This document shows, piece after piece, positions 30,019 to 37,248 of a stretch of DNA of 37,248 nt; positions within the stretch are counted from its first letter, which is position 1; each line of letters starts with the position of its first letter. The translations under genes were made by a program, and so were the position numbers. The notes beneath the pieces were generated by a model. That model saw only the letters and a program-made list of their open reading frames with translations, was not told the DNA's origin and made no database searches. Origin of the DNA: Rhodospirillales bacterium (GTDB lineage Bacteria > Pseudomonadota > Alphaproteobacteria > Rhodospirillales > Defluviicoccaceae); contig JAEULH010000023.1 of assembly GCA_016793925.1 (NCBI GenBank), positions 1-37,248 of the forward strand. Reading direction: 5' to 3'.

Positions 30019-32271
30019 TTGACCAGACCCACGCCAAAAGCCTCCGCCGCGCCGCTGCCCAGCCGCGAGCAGATCCTCGAGTACATCCAGGCCGGCTCCG
30101 GTCGGGTCGGCAAGCGGGAGCTCGCCCGCGCCTTTCGCCTCAACGGCGAGCAGAAAATCGAGCTGCGGCAAATCCTGCGCGAACTCGTGAGCACCGGCGC
30201 GATCGGGCGCGACCACGGCCGGCGCTATCGCCACGCCGGGCGTCTGCCGGCGGTGGCCGTCCTCGAAATCCTCGATGTCGATGTCGACGGCGAACTGACC
30301 GCGCGTCCGGTTGCCTGGGAAGAGGAAGGGCCGCCGCCGAAGATTGCGGTGGTGCCCGATCGATCGAGCCGGGCGGCTTTGACGCGGGGCGACCGGGCGC
30401 TCGCCAGGCTCAGCCGGGCTGCCGATGGCGGTTACGAGGCCCGCGTCATCCGCCGCCTGCACGCCGGCGCGGTGCGAACGCTTGGGGTATATGAGCTGGT
30501 CGGCGGGCGCGGACGCCTGCTCCCGATCGACCGCCGGAGCCGCGAGGAGCTGGAGGTGCCCGGCGGCGGCACGCTCGGCGCCGAGCCCGGCGAACTCGTC
30601 TGGGCCGAGGTCGAACAAGGCCGGCCGCTGGGGTTGCGCCGCGCGCGGATTGTCGAGCGCTGCGGTCCGGCGCACGGCCCGCGCTCGATCAGCCTGATCA
30701 CCATCAACGACCATGACATCCCGGTGCGCTTCCCGGACGCTGCGCTCGCCCAGGCCGCGGCGGCGGGACCGGCGCCGCTCGGCGAGCGGGCGGATCTGCG
30801 CGAGGTGCCGCTGGTGACGATCGACGGCGAGGACGCTCGCGATTTCGACGACGCCGTCTGGGCCGAGGCCGACGCCGATCCGGCCAATCCCGGCGGCTGG
30901 CACCTGCTTGTCGCCATCGCCGACGTCGCCTGGTATGTCCGGCCCGACAGCCCGCTCGATCGCGCCGCTTTCGAGCGCGGCAACTCGGTCTACTTCCCCG
31001 ACCGCGTCGTGCCGATGCTGCCGGAGGACATCTCCAACGGCTGGTGTTCGCTGGTTCCGGGAGAGGATCGGCCGTGTCTCGCGGCGCATTTGTGGCTCGA
31101 CGCCGACGGCCGGCTTCGGCGCCACCGCTTCGTCCGCGGCCTGATGCGCTCGGCGGCGCGGCTCACCTATGCGCAGGTCCAGGCGGCGGCCGATGGCCAT
31201 GCGGATGCGGCGACCGAAGCCCTGAGCGACGCCGTCATCGCACCGCTCTATGCGGCCTATCGGGCGCTTGCCGCGGCCCGCGAGAAGCGCGGGGTGCTTG
31301 AGCTTGACGTGCCGGAGCGTCGCGTTTTCATCGACCCGGCGACCGGCGGCATCGACAGGGTCCAGTTCCGCGAGCGGCTCGACAGCCACAAGCTGATCGA
31401 GGAGTTCATGATCTGCGCCAACGTTGCCGCCGCGGAGGCGCTGGAGGCGGCGCGACGGCCGTGCATGTACCGGATCCACGATCGGCCGCCCGACGACAAG
31501 CTGGAGGCTTTGCGCGACTTCCTCGACTCGCTCGCCATCAGTCTGCCGCGCGGTCAGGTCATGCGCGCCGGCGATCTGAACAGGATCCTCGCGCGCGTGG
31601 CGGGCCGACCGGAAGCGCGCCTCGTCAACGAGGTCATGCTACGCAGCCAGTCCCAGGCGCTGTATGCGCCGGACAATGTCGGCCACTTCGGCCTGGCGCT
31701 GCGTCGCTATTGCCACTTCACCTCGCCGATCCGCCGCTACGCCGATTTGATGGTCCACCGCGCGCTCATCGACGCCTTCTCGCTCGGCGCCGGCGGCAGC
31801 GATGCGGCCGGGATCGACCTGGCCAAGGCCGGACTGCACATCTCGGCCACCGAACGCCGGGCGGCGGCTGCGGAACGCGATGCGCTGGATCGCTTCACCG
31901 CCGCCTATCTGGCCGACAGGGTCGGGGCGGATTTCGCCGCGCGGATCAACGGCGTCACCCGCTTCGGCCTGTTCGTCACCCTCAACGAGACCGGCGCCGA
32001 CGGCCTGATTCCGATCAGCACCCTGCCCGACGACTACTACGAGCACGACGAAAAGAGCCACCGCCTGGTCGGCCGCCGCAGTCGACTGGAGTTCAGGCTC
32101 GGCGATGCGCTCGAGGTTCGCCTGGTCGAGGCCAATCCTTTGACCGGCGGCATCATCTTCGCGCTTGTGGGAACACCCGCCGAACGGCGCCCCAGGTCGG
32201 GCTCGCCGGCCGGAAAGAGGAACGCCGGCGCTCGCGATCGCCAGGCGAAGGCGAAGAGACGGCGCCGGTAG
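30019..32271 (+). CDS. rnr: Ribonuclease R
   Basis: Processive 3'-5' exoribonuclease for structured RNA, stress response and trans-translation. The 750 residues have an N-terminal helix-turn-helix/cold-shock region (REQILEYIQAGSGRVGKRELARAF) and an RNB catalytic domain with TIDGEDARDFDDAV (about 267-280). FTSPIRRYADLMVHRA follows in the later RNB part, then an S1 domain (about 636-715) and a basic tail ending KAKRRRR. The start is TTG 30019, which gives the family length. It lies 121 bp after topA, a common linkage in this group. Confidence 0.96.
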   Translation: MTRPTPKASAAPLPSREQILEYIQAGSGRVGKRELARAFRLNGEQKIELRQILRELVSTGAIGRDHGRRYRHAGRLPAVAVLEILDVDVDGELTARPVAWEEEGPPPKIAVVPDRSSRAALTRGDRALARLSRAADGGYEARVIRRLHAGAVRTLGVYELVGGRGRLLPIDRRSREELEVPGGGTLGAEPGELVWAEVEQGRPLGLRRARIVERCGPAHGPRSISLITINDHDIPVRFPDAALAQAAAAGPAPLGERADLREVPLVTIDGEDARDFDDAVWAEADADPANPGGWHLLVAIADVAWYVRPDSPLDRAAFERGNSVYFPDRVVPMLPEDISNGWCSLVPGEDRPCLAAHLWLDADGRLRRHRFVRGLMRSAARLTYAQVQAAADGHADAATEALSDAVIAPLYAAYRALAAAREKRGVLELDVPERRVFIDPATGGIDRVQFRERLDSHKLIEEFMICANVAAAEALEAARRPCMYRIHDRPPDDKLEALRDFLDSLAISLPRGQVMRAGDLNRILARVAGRPEARLVNEVMLRSQSQALYAPDNVGHFGLALRRYCHFTSPIRRYADLMVHRALIDAFSLGAGGSDAAGIDLAKAGLHISATERRAAAAERDALDRFTAAYLADRVGADFAARINGVTRFGLFVTLNETGADGLIPISTLPDDYYEHDEKSHRLVGRRSRLEFRLGDALEVRLVEANPLTGGIIFALVGTPAERRPRSGSPAGKRNAGARDRQAKAKRRRR

Positions 32272-32273
32272 GA

Positions 32274-33245
32274 GTGGAGGCGACGGCGGCGATACGTTCC
32301 GACTTCATCTTCGACATCGCCCCGGCGCCGTGCGCCCACGCCTCGACGCTGGCCGAGACCGGACGCGGACTGGTCGCGGCCTGGTTCGGCGGCAGCTACG
32401 AAGGCCACGACGATGTCGGCATCTGGCTGGCCGAGCGGCCTTTGCACGGGGGCCGCTGGTCCGAGCCGCGGCTCGTCGCCGAGGGGGTGCAGGCGGACGG
32501 CAAGCGCTACCCGTGCTGGAACCCGGTTCTGCACCGGGCGCGCGCGGGACCGCTGCTGCTGTTCTACAAGGTCGGGCCGAGCCCGAGCCGGTGGTGGGGC
32601 ATGGTGATGCGCTCGGACGATCAGGGCCGGAGCTGGGAGGCGCCGCAGCGACTGCCCGACGGCATTCTCGGGCCGATCAAGAACAAGCCGATCGAGACCG
32701 GGGACGGCTCGCTCATCTGCCCGTCATCCAGCGAAAGGGGACGCTGGCGGGTCCATGTGGAGTACGCCGGCGACGGCGGCCAAGCCTGGCACGCCGGCAA
32801 GCCGCTCAATTCGGGCCGTGATTTCGCCGCCATACAGCCGTGCCTGATGGTCTGGCCCGACGCCGGCTATCAGCTTCTCTGCCGAACCCGCCAGGGTGTC
32901 GTCGCCGACTGCCGCTCGAACGACGGCCGGCACTTTTCGCCCCTGCGCGCCACCGTGTTGCCCAACCCCGACAGCGGCATCGACGGCGTGGTTCTCGGCG
33001 ACGGCCGCGGCGTGCTCGTCTACAACCATGCGGCCCGCCGTCGCACGCCCTTGAACGTCGCCGTCAGCGCCGACGGCGGTCGGACCTGGGCGCCGACGCT
33101 CGTGCTCGAATGCGAGGCGGGGGAATTCTCCTACCCGGCGGTCATTTGCGACGGCGCGGGCCTGGTGCAGATCACCTACACCTGGAACCGGCAGACGATC
33201 CGCCATGTCACCGTCGATCCGCGCGCCCTGCCCCGGCCGGAGTGA
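32274..33245 (+). CDS. Sialidase-fold (Asp-box) protein, cytoplasmic
   Basis: A six-bladed propeller protein of the sialidase/BNR family; the family includes exo-alpha-sialidases, but the substrate here is unknown. From GTG 32274 it has 323 residues, with Asp-box motifs SDDQGRSWEAP and SADGGRTWAPT and a degenerate AGDGGQAWHAG. YPCWNPVL, GDGSLICPSS and GEFSYPAVI match conserved strands of the BNR_2 type. No signal peptide or membrane segment is visible. The GTG lies 2 bp past the rnr stop, with GTAGGA overlapping the stop, so it is translationally coupled to rnr. A transposed or neutral hitch-hiker is possible. Confidence 0.8.
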   Translation: MEATAAIRSDFIFDIAPAPCAHASTLAETGRGLVAAWFGGSYEGHDDVGIWLAERPLHGGRWSEPRLVAEGVQADGKRYPCWNPVLHRARAGPLLLFYKVGPSPSRWWGMVMRSDDQGRSWEAPQRLPDGILGPIKNKPIETGDGSLICPSSSERGRWRVHVEYAGDGGQAWHAGKPLNSGRDFAAIQPCLMVWPDAGYQLLCRTRQGVVADCRSNDGRHFSPLRATVLPNPDSGIDGVVLGDGRGVLVYNHAARRRTPLNVAVSADGGRTWAPTLVLECEAGEFSYPAVICDGAGLVQITYTWNRQTIRHVTVDPRALPRPE

Positions 33246-33280
33246 CGCAGAATTGACCCGGCGCCGGCGGCGCGCAACGA

Positions 33281-33308
33281 TTGACACCGCGCATCGTGCG
33301 GCTATTGT
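33281..33308 (+). promoter_or_regulatory. Promoter of rpmG
   Basis: TTGACA (33281-33286, perfect) and TATTGT (33303-33308, 4 of 6) are 16 bp apart, about 50 bp before the rpmG start. It gives the ribosomal gene its own transcript, independent of rnr. Confidence 0.6.
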
Positions 33309-33356
33309 TCCGCTGCATCCACACCACTTTGCACATTTCCGAGGAACGGCGCGCCG

Positions 33357-33524
33357 ATGGCCAAGCCTACCACCGTCTTGATCAAGCTCCTGAGCACGGC
33401 CGGGACGGGATTCTTCTACGTCGCGAAGAAAAACCCCCGCACGACGACCGGGAAGCTCGAGTTCCGAAAGTACGACCCCGTCGTGCGCAAGCACGTCGCG
33501 TTCAAGGAAGCGAAGATCAAGTAG
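33357..33524 (+). CDS. rpmG: 50S ribosomal protein L33
   Basis: Small, basic 23S-binding protein. The 55 residues begin [20 protein letters not shown] and end KEAKIK, with [18 protein letters not shown] in the middle. There is no cysteine, so this is the zinc-independent form usual in alphaproteobacteria. GAGGAAC lies nine bases before the ATG. Repeated CCGGTT elements follow the stop (33526-33560) but give no clear terminator. Confidence 0.96.
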   Translation: MAKPTTVLIKLLSTAGTGFFYVAKKNPRTTTGKLEFRKYDPVVRKHVAFKEAKIK

Positions 33525-33596
33525 CCGGTTCCGGGTACCGGTTGCAGATACCGGTTCCTCCCCCCTCTCGCGCACGCGCGCGCGGCACGCCACGCG

Positions 33597-34367
33597 TCAG
33601 CCGCGGACGTCTTCGACGAGCGTCTCCAGCCTGCCGATGTCGTGGATGAGCAGCGACTGCTTGGTCCGCTCGATGATCCCGCGCCGGGCGAGATCGTTGA
33701 GCACGCGCGCGACCGTTTCCCGGGTCGTGCTGACCCGGCTGGCGATATCGCTGTGCACCGGGATTGGGGAGATGCGCCCCCGATTGGCGCCGGCCATCTG
33801 CCGGCGAACCTGACGCAGGAGCTCGGCCTGGACCCTGTTCTGCGCCGCGAGCGTGCTCAGGTCCATGATCCGCTCGTCGGCGGCGCGCACGATCCCCGCC
33901 AGCCGGGTCATGACCCGCAGGGCGATGTCGGGATGGGCGCCGAGCATGTGCCGGAAGGCGCGCTGCGGCATCGCGAAAACCAGCGTTTCGACCAGGGCCA
34001 CGACGTTGGCCGAGCGCGGGCCGTCGTCAAGCGCCGCCAGCTCGCCGAAGTGATCGCCCGCCTGCAGATCGTCGAGCGCAATTTCCCGCCCCGTGAGCGA
34101 GTAGTTCACGATCCGCGCCCGGCCGCGAATGATGAAGAAAACGTCGGTCGTCCGGCCGTCGCGGTCGATGATGTGCCCGAGTGCGGCGTATCGCCTGTAA
34201 ACGCCGGACCGCTCGATCGCCGACCGAGCCTTGGCGTCGAGGGACTGCAGCAGACGCAGGCCGGCAAGCAGGCTTGGACCGCTGTCGGCGGTCTCCGCGG
34301 AGACGGCGGCCCGCAGCGGCGGAGGCGCCGCGATCGGCCTGACCAGGGAGGAGGTTGCGGTTGGCAT
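33597..34367 (-). CDS. Crp/Fnr-family transcriptional regulator
   Basis: Cyclic-nucleotide-type transcription factor of 256 residues. The N-terminal cNMP-binding fold contains FGELAALDDGPRSANVVAL (about 113-131), where Gly-Glu and Arg-Ser match the phosphate-binding cassette of Crp. The C-terminal winged helix has SRVSTTRETVARVLNDLARRGIIER, the recognition helix. The N-terminal 30 residues are low complexity. There is no cysteine, so it is not an oxygen-sensing Fnr. ATG 34367 has no Shine-Dalgarno sequence. It lies after the gamma-glutamyltransferase on the same strand with an 82-bp gap. Target genes are unknown. Confidence 0.88.
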   Translation of the reverse strand: MPTATSSLVRPIAAPPPLRAAVSAETADSGPSLLAGLRLLQSLDAKARSAIERSGVYRRYAALGHIIDRDGRTTDVFFIIRGRARIVNYSLTGREIALDDLQAGDHFGELAALDDGPRSANVVALVETLVFAMPQRAFRHMLGAHPDIALRVMTRLAGIVRAADERIMDLSTLAAQNRVQAELLRQVRRQMAGANRGRISPIPVHSDIASRVSTTRETVARVLNDLARRGIIERTKQSLLIHDIGRLETLVEDVRG

Positions 34368-34369
34368 GC

Positions 34370-34407
34370 GTGTACTACTGCGTGTTCTGTCAACCGACAG
34401 TATACAC
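34370..34407 (-). promoter_or_regulatory. Promoter with dyad upstream of the Crp-family gene
   Basis: On the minus strand TATACT (34404-34399) could be a -10, with transcription starting about 25 bases before the ATG. The flanks GTGTACTACTG (34370-34380) and CAGTATACAC (34398-34407) form an inverted repeat with one extra base, spanning the -10, and CTGTC/GACAG lies inside. Autoregulation is possible. No good -35 is seen. Confidence 0.3.
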
Positions 34408-34449
34408 CCATGAATCTCGGAATGCGAGTATCGTTATAGGCCTACACTA

Positions 34450-36015
34450 TTAAACGGCGAGGACGGCGCCATCCCTCCGCTCGTCGGCCGCACCCGAAAA
34501 CGGACCGCTCTCCGCGCGGCGCACGGCGTGCACGCCGCCGAAGAACATGTTTTTCCCCGACCACGCATCGCAATCGAACTCTTCCTCGAGCGCGGCCGCG
34601 GCGGTCTCCGCAAAGCCCGGCTCGAGGCTGAGCTTCCTGTCCTCGACATGCAGGCGCGGTGCGGCGATGGCGGCATCGAGGCTGCCCCCGAGCGCGAAGA
34701 TGTCGAGCAGAACCTGGAGGATGGCGGTGCGGATCCGGTTCGATCCGCCCGAGCCGAGCGCGACGATGCCGCCGCCTGCGTCGATGCCGATCACCGGCGT
34801 CATCATCGAACTCATGCGCCGGTCGAGCGGCCAGCCGTGGTGACCGTGCGGATTGATATCGTCCTCGCCCAACATGTTGTTGAGCATGATGCCGGTCCCG
34901 GGGATGACGTAGCCGGAGCCTTCGCCGTTGGAGATCGACAGGCTGGCGGCGTTGCCGGCCGCGTCGGCGACGCTGATGTGGGTGGTCGCGCTGCGACCGG
35001 CCGGTGCGCCGGCAACGAACCGGCGGTAGCGGGCGAGAAGCTGCGCATCGAGGACCACCCGCTCGACCTCCGCGTCGGCCACCTCGTGCAGCCGCGCGTC
35101 GATGCGCAGCCGGTTGGTCGCGGCCATGGCTCGGGCCAGTGCAACGACGTAGGCGGGGGATCCCCGCCGGCAACCGGCGAACGGGAAATCCCGCATCAGT
35201 TCCAGCGCGAAGGCGATGAGAATGCCGCCCGACGACGGCGGCGGGTTGAGGTAAAGCCGCGAGGCGAAGATGTCGACGGCGATCGGCCGTCGCCGCTCGA
35301 CCTGGTAGGCGCGCAGGTCGGCCGCGTCGAGATGGCCGCCGAGGCTCTTGCTGTCGGCGATCATCCGGCCGGCGATTTCGCCGCGATAAAAAAGGTCGTC
35401 GCCCTCGATGGCGAGGATCTCGAGCACATCCGCCAGTTCGGGCAGCCTGTAGGTTTCACCGGCCGCCACCAGCTCCTCCGGCCGCGCCGGGCTGGCCTGC
35501 AGAGCGAAGGCCTCGGGGCTGCGCCTGAGAATGGCGCCGACGACCCTGGCCATGTAGGCCTGCATCGGCGTGGCCTCGACGCCCCGGCGGGCGAGGGCAA
35601 TCGCCGGCGCGACGACCTCGCGTATCGGCATGCGCCCGAGCGCGCGGTGCGCCGCGAACAGGCCGCGAACGACCCCGGGCGTCGCGATCGAGCCCATGCC
35701 GATGTGAAACTCCTGCCGGGTCGGACCGAAGTCGGCGAGGATCGGCGCGTAATCGATGTCCGCCGCGGCCGTACGGGATTTCGGCGTTTGGCCGAAAAAG
35801 TCGAAGACGACGGGCGCGCCGGCTGGACCGGCCTCGGCCTGGCGGGCGAGGAGGAAGCCGCCACCGCCCAGCGATGCAAGGACCGGCTCGGCTACGCAAG
35901 CCGCGCACATGGCGGCGAGCGCCGCGTCGAAGGCGTTGCCGCCGTCGTCGAGAACGGCGGCGGCGGCACGCGCCGTCTCAATGTGCCCGCAGGCGACGAT
36001 ACCCTTTGCTTTCAT
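34450..36015 (-). CDS. ggt: Gamma-glutamyltransferase family protein, cytoplasmic
   Basis: Ntn-hydrolase that self-cleaves and transfers or hydrolyses gamma-glutamyl groups, as in glutathione breakdown. From ATG 36015 it has 521 residues. Features are GGNAFDAALAA, ASLGGGGFLL, NPPPSSGGI and the cleavage/catalytic Thr344 in SATTHISVAD, with the SDxTxxxxx-like NGEGSGYVIPGTGIMLNN region. GSGGSNRIRTAI follows near the C-terminus. Unlike the classical periplasmic enzyme there is no signal peptide; the extra 21 codons to 36078 add only a weak N-terminus. It may act on cytoplasmic gamma-glutamyl compounds. It lies upstream of the Crp-family gene and diverges from hisZ. Confidence 0.88.
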   Translation of the reverse strand: MKAKGIVACGHIETARAAAAVLDDGGNAFDAALAAMCAACVAEPVLASLGGGGFLLARQAEAGPAGAPVVFDFFGQTPKSRTAAADIDYAPILADFGPTRQEFHIGMGSIATPGVVRGLFAAHRALGRMPIREVVAPAIALARRGVEATPMQAYMARVVGAILRRSPEAFALQASPARPEELVAAGETYRLPELADVLEILAIEGDDLFYRGEIAGRMIADSKSLGGHLDAADLRAYQVERRRPIAVDIFASRLYLNPPPSSGGILIAFALELMRDFPFAGCRRGSPAYVVALARAMAATNRLRIDARLHEVADAEVERVVLDAQLLARYRRFVAGAPAGRSATTHISVADAAGNAASLSISNGEGSGYVIPGTGIMLNNMLGEDDINPHGHHGWPLDRRMSSMMTPVIGIDAGGGIVALGSGGSNRIRTAILQVLLDIFALGGSLDAAIAAPRLHVEDRKLSLEPGFAETAAAALEEEFDCDAWSGKNMFFGGVHAVRRAESGPFSGAADERRDGAVLAV

Positions 36016-36185
36016 GATGGCCACGTTGCAGAAGATTAAGGCCGCGCCGTCGGTATCCGCCGTTGCGCCCGCTGTCAACGGCCGCGCATCGCCGTAATGG
36101 CTGGCGCCGGCGTTGCGGCTGTGCGATGACAGCGCCGCGCCGCCTCTGCCCTGCCACAGATCAAGCCAGCCCGATACAGGCTTCT

Positions 36186-37248
36186 ATGCCAGAATTTCCC
36201 GAAAAAGCGCTTCTGCCCGCAGGCATGACAGACGTCCTGCCGCCTCACGCGGCCTTCGAAGCCGACACCGTCGAGGCGCTTGTCGCCATCTTCGCGACGT
36301 ACGGCTACGAGCGGGTCAAGCCGCCGCTCGTGGAGTTCGAAGAGACTCTGCTATCGGGCAGCGGCGCCGCCCTCGCCGATCAGACTTTCAAGCTGGTCGA
36401 TCCTCTGTCCCAGCGCACGCTGGCCCTGCGCTCCGACATGACCATGCAGATCGCGCGCATCGCCACCACCCGTCTGGCCAATCGCCCGCGGCCGCTGCGT
36501 CTCAGTTGCGCCGGCCAGGTCGTCCGCGTCGTCGGCTCGGAACTCCGGGCGGAGCGCCAGTTCGGCCAGGTGGGAGCCGAACTCGTCGGGGTGCACTGCG
36601 CCCGCGCCGATGTCGAAATCATCACCATGGCAGCCGGCGCCCTTGCCAGGCTGGGCGCCCGCGGCCTGTCGGTGGATCTCGGCCTGCCGACGCTGGTTTC
36701 GTTTCTGGTGCCGCGCGGGTCGTGCAGCGAGGACGCCGCGCGCCGGCTGCGCGCCGCCCTCGATTGCAAAGACGCCGACGCGGTTGCCGCTCTGGCCGAC
36801 GACATCGGCGCGGACACGGCCCGCCTTCTCGGCCGCGTTGTCGCCGCCGCCGGCTCTCCCGAGGAGACCATCGCCGCGCTCGACGCCGCCAGTCTGCCGC
36901 CGGGAGCCGAGGGCGAACGCGCGGCGCTGGTCGAAGTCTTCGAGCGGATCCGCAGGAACGCCGCGTGGCTCGACGTCAGCATCGACGTGGTCGAGTACCG
37001 GGGCCTGGAATACCACTCGGGCGTCACGTTTTCGCTGTCCGCGAAGACCGGGCGCGGGGAACGGGCGCGCGGCGGACGCTATCTCGCCGGCGACCGCGAG
37101 CCGGCGCCGGGCGCGACGCTGATCATGGACACCGTGCTCGAAAGCCTGCCGCGCCGGCCGGCGCAGCGCCGGGTGTTCGTCCCCCTCGAGACATCGCCGG
37201 AACAATCCTTGCGCCTGCGCGCCGACGGCTGGATAACCGTGCACGCTG
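36186..37248 (+). CDS. hisZ: ATP phosphoribosyltransferase regulatory subunit, 3' end cut
   Basis: Histidyl-tRNA synthetase paralogue that activates short-form HisG in the first step of histidine synthesis; it has no tRNA charging activity. The frame is open from ATG 36186 to the window end, 354 codons. It starts MPEFPEKALLPAGMTDVLPPHAAFE (given as residues 1-25) and has TFKLVDPLSQRTLALRSDMTMQIARIA (about 67-93), the class II motif-2-like region. VEYRGLEYHSGVTFS and a GGRYLAG-type motif-3-like region appear near 264 and 298. The stop lies outside. Divergent from the glutamyltransferase gene. Confidence 0.9.
   Translation, partial: MPEFPEKALLPAGMTDVLPPHAAFEADTVEALVAIFATYGYERVKPPLVEFEETLLSGSGAALADQTFKLVDPLSQRTLALRSDMTMQIARIATTRLANRPRPLRLSCAGQVVRVVGSELRAERQFGQVGAELVGVHCARADVEIITMAAGALARLGARGLSVDLGLPTLVSFLVPRGSCSEDAARRLRAALDCKDADAVAALADDIGADTARLLGRVVAAAGSPEETIAALDAASLPPGAEGERAALVEVFERIRRNAAWLDVSIDVVEYRGLEYHSGVTFSLSAKTGRGERARGGRYLAGDREPAPGATLIMDTVLESLPRRPAQRRVFVPLETSPEQSLRLRADGWITVHA

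Noticed and set aside
33525-33596. Repeated CCGGTT units after rpmG considered as a terminator
   Set aside because: The ACCGGT palindromes pair weakly and no T-run follows; not enough to call.

Overview
This is a GC-rich chromosomal window from an alphaproteobacterium, most like the Rhodospirillales by gene order. The evidence is an Irr-type Fur protein, a mutM-echA-rpsT-dnaA-dnaN-recF-gyrB block, a ubiE-ubiB-coaBC-dut run and a hisZ gene. I could not run a search, so the taxonomy is inference. I see no rRNA, tRNA, insertion sequence, prophage or CRISPR array. Almost everything is conserved core genome. The interest lies in an iron-linked operon, one frameshifted gene, one overlooked small gene and several unusual control sites.

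Layout: (1) 22-4093, plus strand: rpsO, pnp and a nitronate-monooxygenase-like flavoprotein. (2) 4219-7305, plus strand: irr, a short rubrerythrin, a two-cluster Fe-S/CCG oxidoreductase and a DUF3501 protein. The promoter of the last three carries a perfect Irr-type box and, 40 bp upstream of the -35, a perfect 7-1-7 Fur-like dyad. (3) 7394-9012: a secreted SH3-domain protein (minus) divergent from a D-2-hydroxyacid dehydrogenase (plus). (4) 9055-16065, minus strand: a long run ubiE, ubiB, coaBC, dut, an Rrf2 regulator, cysK, a MoeB/ThiF-type E1 and a DsrE-like protein. It joins ubiquinone synthesis, CoA synthesis and a cysteine/sulfur module. (5) 16100-25443, plus strand: mutM, enoyl-CoA hydratase, rpsT, dnaA, dnaN, recF and gyrB, with a 782-bp partly AT-rich gap before dnaA. 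(6) 25523-27103: a 53-codon minus-strand gene and dprA broken by a one-base frameshift. (7) 27108-33524, plus strand: topA, rnr, a sialidase-fold (Asp-box) protein and rpmG. (8) 33597-36015, minus strand: a Crp/Fnr regulator and a gamma-glutamyltransferase. (9) hisZ, plus strand, cut by the window end.

The best candidate for an undescribed system is region 2. A rubrerythrin lacking its rubredoxin domain sits with an Fe-S/CCG protein that could supply its electrons and a DUF3501 protein of unknown role. It lies directly downstream of irr and is apparently controlled by Irr, and perhaps also by a second Fur-family protein. Separately, irr looks leaderless, with a perfect 10-bp inverted repeat filling its promoter spacer.
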